Translations under genes and position numbers: made by a program
Shown: piece after piece, positions 59,423 to 64,000 of the stretch
How the letters are laid out: each line of letters begins with the position of its first letter
How positions within the stretch are numbered: the stretch's first letter is position 1
Notes under the pieces: model-generated
Told to the model about the DNA's origin: nothing
What the model saw: the letters and a program-made list of their open reading frames with translations, nothing else
Databases searched by the model: none
NCBI RefSeq assembly: GCF_022230955.1
Contig: NZ_JAKKFI010000043.1
Span: 56,429-120,428, forward strand
Direction of reading: 5' to 3'
DNA length: 64,000 bases
Origin: Micromonospora cabrerizensis
GTDB lineage: Bacteria; Actinomycetota; Actinomycetes; Mycobacteriales; Micromonosporaceae

Positions 59423-60004
59423 TCAGTCCAGGCAGGTGAGCGCGACCTCGGCGTAGCGCGTCAGCGCCGCTCGGTCCGGGTCGATGGCGGCCATCACCCG
59501 CAGACCCTGGAGGCTGGTCACGAGAAAGCCGGCCAGATCGGTGGCACTGCGAGCGGACGTGATCTGGCCCCGCAACTGCGCCTCGGCCAGCAGGTCGTAG
59601 AGCGCCGACTCCAGGGACTGCGTCGTCGACCGGAGCCGGTCGGCGACCCGCTGGTCCTGGTGTGCGCGTTCCATCGAGGCCCCGACGATGAGACAGGAGA
59701 GGTGCTGGCCGTCGCCGGTGACGTCGTCCACCGTGCCGACGAACACCTCACGGATGACCGCTCGCGCGTCGTTTCCGGAGCGCAGCAGATCGACCATCGG
59801 TGTGGCGTAGCGCTGCCGGTACAGGTCGAGCACCGCCAGGTAGAGGCCGTCCTTGCTGCCGAAAGCGGCGTAGATCGAGCCGCTGCCCAGGCCGGTGGCC
59901 TCGGCGAGGTCGCGCATGGAGGTGCCCTCGTAGCCCTTGGTCCGGAACACCTCCATGGCCGCGGTGACCGCGGCGTCGAGGTCGAACTCACGGGTGCGTG
60001 CCAT
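59423..60004 (-). CDS. TetR/AcrR-family regulator
   Basis: A 193-residue regulator. The HTH is at about residues 10-55 (AVTAAMEVFRTKGYEGTSMRDLAEATGLGSGSIYAAFGSKDGLY). The ligand domain includes a Cys (HLSCLIVGAS), typical of the group resembling AcuR/NemR that senses electrophiles; the downstream oxidoreductase fits such a role. Effector not proven. Confidence 0.9.
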   Translation of the reverse strand: MARTREFDLDAAVTAAMEVFRTKGYEGTSMRDLAEATGLGSGSIYAAFGSKDGLYLAVLDLYRQRYATPMVDLLRSGNDARAVIREVFVGTVDDVTGDGQHLSCLIVGASMERAHQDQRVADRLRSTTQSLESALYDLLAEAQLRGQITSARSATDLAGFLVTSLQGLRVMAAIDPDRAALTRYAEVALTCLD

Positions 60005-60120
60005 GCCTGAACGCTACCCGCTATCTGGAACGTTCGACAAAGTACCGCCGGTCACAGGTGTCGAATCGACGGGTTTCCGCAGGTGAGGGCATATCAGCAC
60101 AGGGCGTTACGATCGAGATC

Positions 60121-60855
60121 ATGGAGTCTCTCGACACGGTGCTGGCCGCGCACCGGGCGTACCTGCTCGGCTGGAACATCGGCGTCACCGGGGGTCCAGA
60201 CCTGCCCACCTACCGCAGCGACGTGCCGCACGCGACCCTCAACGGCGTGCTGCGCGTGGCCGGGCGCACGCCACCGGACGCGCTCCTCGAAGCTCGGCGG
60301 CGCCTGCACGGCGTACCCCGGGTCTGGTGGGTGGGCCCGGACAGCGACACCGGCACCGCGGACGGCCTGGTCGCCCTCGGCGCCACCGAGGTCGCCCGTC
60401 TGCCGATCATGACGATGGCGATCGGGGAGGCGGCGGAAGTTCCGACTCCAGCCGGCCTGCACGTCACCGAAACCACCGACCTGGCCTCGTTCGTGCCCGC
60501 CTACGCCCGGGTGTCCGGAATTCCGGCGGAGGGCGTGGCCGCGACGATCGAACGGGAGAAGGCGTTCACCGGTGACGGCACGGTGATCAGACTGGTCGGC
60601 CGTCTCGACGACGGCCGGGTCGCCGGAACGGCCGTCGCCTGGCTCAGCCACGGCCTGGTCACGCTCTACTTCGTGGGTACGCAGCCGGAGCAGCGCCGCC
60701 GAGGCATCGGCGCGGCGATGACCGGGGCGGTGCTCGACCTGGCCCGCGAGCGGGGCGTCCGCACCGCCGCGCTCACGTCGTCGCCCGTCGGAGAGCCGGT
60801 CTACCGCCGCCTCGGTTTCCAGCCGGTGGGCGAGTTCCGCGTCCTGACGTTCTGA
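60121..60855 (+). CDS. GNAT-family N-acetyltransferase
   Basis: A 244-residue protein from ATG 60121. The GNAT core is in the C-terminal half, about residues 115-244: VGTQPEQRRRGIGAAMTGAVLDLA is the acetyl-CoA-binding motif A, then PVYRRLGFQPVGEFRVL. The N-terminal half is an additional domain. A -10 TACGAT (60108-60113) lies 7 nt before the ATG, so the transcript is probably leaderless. Substrate unknown. Confidence 0.88.
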   Translation: MESLDTVLAAHRAYLLGWNIGVTGGPDLPTYRSDVPHATLNGVLRVAGRTPPDALLEARRRLHGVPRVWWVGPDSDTGTADGLVALGATEVARLPIMTMAIGEAAEVPTPAGLHVTETTDLASFVPAYARVSGIPAEGVAATIEREKAFTGDGTVIRLVGRLDDGRVAGTAVAWLSHGLVTLYFVGTQPEQRRRGIGAAMTGAVLDLARERGVRTAALTSSPVGEPVYRRLGFQPVGEFRVLTF

Positions 60856-60861
60856 CCCAGC

Positions 60862-60940
60862 ATGATCCACTCGGCTTCCGAAAAGACGCGGCGTTCGGGT
60901 GAGGTGGACAGCGCGACGTCAGCGAACCCGAGTGGATCAT
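60862..60940. repeat. Intergenic inverted repeat (TGATCCACTCGG family)
   Basis: ATGATCCACTCGGCTTC (60862-60878) pairs at 16 of 17 positions with 60924-60940, with about 45 nt between. The GATC ends recall the hairpin at 18533-18587. Confidence 0.8.
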
Positions 60941-61019
60941 CCGCGTCGGCGCATCGAAAACCATTGACTACCGGGTTCAGACAGCGTTGTCTTTCACTGG
61001 CGCCTGGGGAGGTTCAACA

Positions 61020-61547
61020 GTGGTCGACGACGTGTCCCTCGTGTTCTGCGTGAGTGCCGACGTGTCGGTGCGCGAACGGATGGTGCGGCGCCTCGACGGG
61101 CTCGGCACTTTGGTGATCTGCGCCGACCTCGCCGAGTTGCAGGCGATGATCGGCCCGCCCGTGATCGACGGACCGGCCCCGCTGCTCGGGCCCACTGCCG
61201 CGAAAGCCGGCGTCACCACTCCAGCCGCCGCCCCGACCTCCACCGCCGGCCGGATCAGCCTCGGCGACCTCACGATCGACCCACTCGGCCATCTGGTGAC
61301 GTGGCGCGGACAACCGCTGGCCCTGACCCGACTCGAGCGCCGCCTGCTCACCCAGCTCGCCACCGCACCCGTCGGAGTCTGGACGTACGAGAGGCTCTTC
61401 GAGTCGGTCTGGGGCTGCGCGTACCTCGGCGACACGTCGATCCTGCACTCGGCCGTCAAGCGGCTACGCCGCAAACTGCGCGCCGCCGACGACACCCTGC
61501 GGGTGCACACCGTTCGCGGGATCGGTTACCGGCTCAGCGCGGGATGA
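61020..61547 (+). CDS. Winged-helix DNA-binding protein without receiver domain
   Basis: A 175-residue protein from GTG 61020 (GGGGAGG). The C-terminal 95 residues are an OmpR-type winged helix: VTWRGQPLALTRLERRLLTQLATAPVGVWTYERLFESVWG and the recognition helix in AVKRLRRKLRAADDTLRVHTVRGIGYRL. The N-terminal 80 residues lack the acidic pocket and phospho-acceptor Asp of a receiver. It may work without phosphorylation. A -35 TTGACT near 60964 and a weak -10 TTGTCT lie upstream. Confidence 0.85.
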   Translation: MVDDVSLVFCVSADVSVRERMVRRLDGLGTLVICADLAELQAMIGPPVIDGPAPLLGPTAAKAGVTTPAAAPTSTAGRISLGDLTIDPLGHLVTWRGQPLALTRLERRLLTQLATAPVGVWTYERLFESVWGCAYLGDTSILHSAVKRLRRKLRAADDTLRVHTVRGIGYRLSAG

Positions 61548-61562
61548 GCACCAGCGGAAAGC

Positions 61563-61602
61563 AGAACGGCCCGTCACCGGGTTTCCGGTGACGGGCCGTT
61601 CT
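61563..61602. terminator. Terminator for winged-helix gene and tRNA cluster
   Basis: A perfect 18-bp stem AGAACGGCCCGTCACCGG (61563-61580) with 61585-61602 around GTTT, between convergent units. Confidence 0.85.
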
Positions 61603-61605
61603 CTG

Positions 61606-61680
61606 TGGTGGGCGATACTGGGTTTGAACCAGTGACCTCTTCCGTGTCAAGGAAGCGCGCTCCCACTGCGCCAATCGCCC
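61606..61680 (-). tRNA. tRNA-Val(GAC), CCA encoded
   Basis: Same as the copy at 57743-57817 except loop TTGACAC. Anticodon GAC. 3' ACCA encoded. Confidence 0.95.
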
Positions 61681-61693
61681 GTGCTTGTTGCCG

Positions 61694-61764
61694 AGGTGGG
61701 GACGGGATTTGAACCCGCGTAGACGGCTTTGCAGGCCGTTGCCTCGCCTCTCGGCCACCCCACC
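61694..61764 (-). tRNA. tRNA-Cys(GCA)
   Basis: Acceptor GGTGGGG/CCCCACC, discriminator T as in most Cys tRNAs, anticodon stem ACGGC/GCCGT with loop CTGCAAA (anticodon GCA). CCA not encoded. Confidence 0.95.
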
Positions 61765-61798
61765 GAGGTTGCCCCCGTCATGCGTGGCGGCAGCTCCG

Positions 61799-61871
61799 AG
61801 CGGACGACGGGATTCGAACCCGCGACCCTCACCTTGGCAAGGTGATGCGCTACCAGCTGCGCTACGTCCGC
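61799..61871 (-). tRNA. tRNA-Gly(GCC)
   Basis: Identical to the copy at 57865-57937. First gene of the Gly-Cys-Val cluster. Confidence 0.95.
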
Positions 61872-61904
61872 ACGCCCCCGGACGTTCCCGGGTGACGGAT
61901 GAGA

Positions 61905-61934
61905 ACTTTAGCCGAGCCGGCGAACGACTGCCAA
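61905..61934 (-). promoter_or_regulatory. Promoter of the Gly-Cys-Val tRNA cluster
   Basis: Minus-strand -35 TTGGCA (61929-61934), 18-bp spacer and -10 TAAAGT (61905-61910), 34 nt before the first tRNA. The rest of the gap to 62246 shows nothing I can name. Confidence 0.5.
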
Positions 61935-62259
61935 CTCGGGGTCGCCTCGGCGCGTCCCGCCCTGCGCGCGAGTGGGGTGGACGCTGTCTCGGAGGGCTTC
62001 CTAGGGGGCTGACCTGGTGCCGTCATTCGTTGCGGACGGTCACCCTCCGAAACCATTAGGCAATGATCGTCATCACCGTGTCGCAGGTGCGGTGAAGGGC
62101 GAGTCCTCGCGTCGTCGCGGGGTGGCGGACCTCGACGGACGCTTCCCTCAGAACGACCGACGAACCTCCGGGAAAGTGTCCGGCTTCCGACTGTCACAGC
62201 GTCGATCAGCGCGTGGTGGTAACTGTTCGTGTTCACTCGGATGGGCTACGGTAACGGTC

Positions 62260-62862
62260 GTGACGAGACGTGCGGCCGAGATCCGCCTGGATGCCCTGCT
62301 GCGCACCGCCTGTGACGTGATCGTTGAGCGCGGGCTGGCCAATACCCGAACGGCGGATGTGGCGCAGGCCGCCGGCGTGAGTCAGGCACTGGTTTTCTAC
62401 CACTTCGCCACCAAGGAACGGTTGCTCTCGCAGGCCTTCGCGTACGCGGTCGAGCAGGATCTCGCCCGACTGGACGTGGTGACCCGGTCCTCGGCCCCGC
62501 CGCTGACCAAGCTCCGCCGGATCCTCAAGCTCTACACCCCGGCCGGCCGTGGCGCCTCCTGGTCGATGTGGATCGACGGCTGGTCCGAGTCGCTGCGTAC
62601 GCCGGAGTTGGAGAAGGTCTCCCGCCGCCTCGACCTGCGCTGGCGTCAGGACCTGGCCGCGGTGATCTCGGCGGGCGTGGCCGACGGCACCTTCCAGTGC
62701 GCCGACCCGGACGGGGCCGCCTGGCGAATCAGCGCGGTCATGGACGGTCTCGCCGTCCAACTCGCCGTGCACGAGCGGGTGATCTCCCGGCGGCAGTTCG
62801 GCGAGTGGGTCCGGCTGGTCACCTCCCGGGAGCTCGGCCTGGACCCCACCGACCTGGACTGA
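62260..62862 (+). CDS. TetR-family regulator (BetI-like C-terminus)
   Basis: A 200-residue protein from GTG 62260. A -10 TACGGT (62247-62252) sits 7 nt upstream, so transcription probably starts at the GTG (leaderless). HTH in ALLRTACDVIVERGLANTRTADVAQAAGVSQALVFYHFATKERLL. The C-terminal domain (LAAVISAGVADGTFQCADPDGAAWRISAVMDGLAVQL) resembles the BetI-type TetR_C_6 group. Targets unknown. Confidence 0.9.
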   Translation: MTRRAAEIRLDALLRTACDVIVERGLANTRTADVAQAAGVSQALVFYHFATKERLLSQAFAYAVEQDLARLDVVTRSSAPPLTKLRRILKLYTPAGRGASWSMWIDGWSESLRTPELEKVSRRLDLRWRQDLAAVISAGVADGTFQCADPDGAAWRISAVMDGLAVQLAVHERVISRRQFGEWVRLVTSRELGLDPTDLD

Positions 62863-62942
62863 GCCGGGCAGCCGGCGCAATCACCCAGCCCAGGCCGGGC
62901 AAAACGGCTCGGCCCGCCCCGCCGACCGGAACAATCGGCAGC

Positions 62943-63524
62943 ATGGATCTGCTGGAGGCGTACCGCCGGAGCCTGGCCGAGTTCGTCGACCGGGTGGACC
63001 AGATCGAGCCCGGCCAGTGGTCCGACCCGACACCCTGCTCGGACTGGGACGTGCGCACGCTGGTCAACCACGTGGTCAACGAGGACCGGTGGAGCGTTCC
63101 GCTGCTCGCCGGCCGGACCATCGACGAGGTCGGCGACCGACTCGACGGTGACCAGCTCGGCGCCGACCCGATCGCGACGGCGCGGGAGGCGGCCGCGCAG
63201 GCCGAGATCGCCGCCACCCATCCCGGCACGATCGACCGCACCGTGCACCTCTCCGGTGGCGACACCCCCGCCGCGGAATACCTCCAGCAACTCCTCGCCG
63301 AGCACCTCATCCACGGCTGGGACGTGGCGGTGGCGATCGGCGCACAGCCCCGGCTCGACCCGGACGCCGTGCGCGTGGCCGCCCGGTGGTTCGCCGACGA
63401 GATCGACGACTACCGGCGCAACAACCTGGTCCGGACCGGCGTGCGGGTGCCCGACGACGCCGACGAGCAGGACCACCTCCTGGCCGCCTTCGGCCGCGAC
63501 CCCAACTGGGCGCCGAGCGACTGA
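62943..63524 (+). CDS. TIGR03086-family (DinB-like) putative metal-binding protein
   Basis: A 193-residue protein from ATG 62943. The TIGR03086/maleylpyruvate-isomerase-N fold is seen in PTPCSDWDVRTLVNHVVNEDRW near residue 30-52 (metal-binding His in NHVV) and LLAEHLIHGWDVAVAIG near 122, with second and third His ligands. Related proteins include mycothiol-dependent enzymes, but this subfamily is uncharacterised. The 63525-63865 gap after it contains no gene I can support. Confidence 0.88.
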   Translation: MDLLEAYRRSLAEFVDRVDQIEPGQWSDPTPCSDWDVRTLVNHVVNEDRWSVPLLAGRTIDEVGDRLDGDQLGADPIATAREAAAQAEIAATHPGTIDRTVHLSGGDTPAAEYLQQLLAEHLIHGWDVAVAIGAQPRLDPDAVRVAARWFADEIDDYRRNNLVRTGVRVPDDADEQDHLLAAFGRDPNWAPSD

Positions 63525-63865
63525 CCACACGAGCGGCTCCTCCACGGGGCCAGCTTCGACGACGGCCGTCGGCCCGTGCGCCGTCGCCGCCGTAGGCGAG
63601 CATCCATCACCCGCCGCCCGAGCGGCGGCCCCAGCGCGACGACCACCACCACCGTGGACGGCCAGCCGCCGGCGGACAGCCGGCCGACGGGCCCTGCCAG
63701 TCGTCGGCCAGCAGCATGTCGATCACCGGGATCAGGATCTCCTCGCCCGTGGGCACCCCCAGGCCTTGCCGCCACCACGATCGACTGATATCCACAGATG
63801 CACATGCGTCACCGCGCACTGACGGCCGGCGATCGTCGGCCATCCCGCTCCCACGAGGAGGTCCC

Positions 63866-64000
63866 GTGCCACAACCGGACTGGTCACCCCCGATGAGCCG
63901 GCGTCGACGCCGGCTCATCGCCGTCCTGGCGACGACGGCGACGGTCGCCGCGCTGCTCCCCACCGGCGTGAGCACCGCGGCCCCCACCGGCACACCGGCC
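63866..64000 (+). CDS. Secreted protein, N-terminus only (window end)
   Basis: From GTG 63866 with GAGGAGG upstream, 45 codons to the window edge. The N-terminus MSRRRRRLIAVLATTATVAALL is a signal peptide with an Arg-rich n-region and a cleavage site near STA-AP. Identity beyond this cannot be told. The Arg-rich segment is encoded by a perfect 30-bp palindrome (63891-63920). Confidence 0.75.
   Translation, partial: MPQPDWSPPMSRRRRRLIAVLATTATVAALLPTGVSTAAPTGTPA
63891..63920. repeat. 30-bp perfect palindrome in the signal-peptide code
   Basis: CGATGAGCCGGCGTC (63891-63905) is followed directly by its reverse complement (63906-63920), giving a loop-free perfect palindrome inside the first 20 codons of the secreted-protein gene. 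Confidence 0.9.

Noticed and set aside
57938..61562. Integrated element between the tRNA clusters
   Set aside because: No integrase, excisionase or phage gene, and both tRNA ends are complete genes rather than att fragments.
63525..63865. Short open frames in the gap after the TIGR03086 gene
   Set aside because: No ribosome site, no domain, and the frames overlap each other on both strands.
1..64000. CRISPR arrays, insertion sequences, biosynthetic gene cluster
   Set aside because: No repeat-spacer pattern, transposase, PKS, NRPS, terpene synthase or lanthipeptide gene was seen.

Overview
The window is very GC-rich chromosomal DNA with actinomycete features: an SsgA/SsgB-type sporulation protein, an F420-dependent oxidoreductase, a HelD-type RNA polymerase recycling helicase, a DUF6458 membrane protein, frequent GTG/TTG starts, ATGA/GTGA gene overlaps and several probable leaderless promoters. 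The gene content and intergenic hairpins fit the Micromonosporaceae, probably Micromonospora. The species is inference; no rRNA or other decisive marker is present. I see no integrase, transposase, CRISPR array or secondary-metabolite cluster. Most of it looks like ordinary chromosome with many small regulatory modules.

Layout. 0-2.2 kb: C-terminally cut secreted ThuA/sugar-dehydrogenase protein behind a LacI-type operator. 2.7-10 kb: tRNA-Val(CAC), PGPGW membrane protein, SsgB-like protein, SDR/AraC pair, Rrf2 regulator, flavin reductase with a coupled leader peptide, DUF4236 protein, VOC/MarR divergent pair. 10-15.4 kb: TPR-TM-FN3 protein, then a two-component system divergent from a LolA/RseB-like exported protein. 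15.4-24 kb: SGNH hydrolase, HelD, tandem-domain phosphodiesterase, small membrane protein, Spo0M-like and HEAT-repeat proteins. 24-32.5 kb: galactoside locus, with GH42 beta-galactosidase and DeoR regulator on one strand and a solute-binding protein, two permeases and GH36 alpha-galactosidase on the other. 32.6-36.6 kb: SMR transporter, secreted trypsin-fold protein with a ruined catalytic triad plus FG-GAP repeats, GH5-CBM2 mannanase.

36.9-45.3 kb: F420 oxidoreductase coupled to an alpha/beta hydrolase, a 39-residue membrane protein, then a minus-strand run with a Trp-rich tandem-repeat protein, an EEP nuclease, a double-PAP2 phosphatase, a YihY protein, a lipid kinase, and a leaderless HTH/Clp_N pair controlled by two identical-type palindromes. 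45.4-49.6 kb: universal stress protein - phosphoketolase - universal stress protein operon, followed by an epimerase pseudogene fragment. 50-57.6 kb: four-gene ABC export operon (two ATPases, two giant FtsX permeases); the first ATPase carries an AbrB-like tail. 57.7-61.9 kb: two tRNA clusters (Gly-Val and Gly-Cys-Val) around a block of five small genes. 62-64 kb: TetR regulator, TIGR03086 protein and the start of a secreted protein whose signal peptide is encoded across a 30-bp perfect palindrome.

The best candidates for something little described are the Trp-rich repeat protein, the pseudo-protease with FG-GAP repeats, the HTH/Clp_N autoregulatory cassette, and the leader peptide overlapping the flavin reductase.
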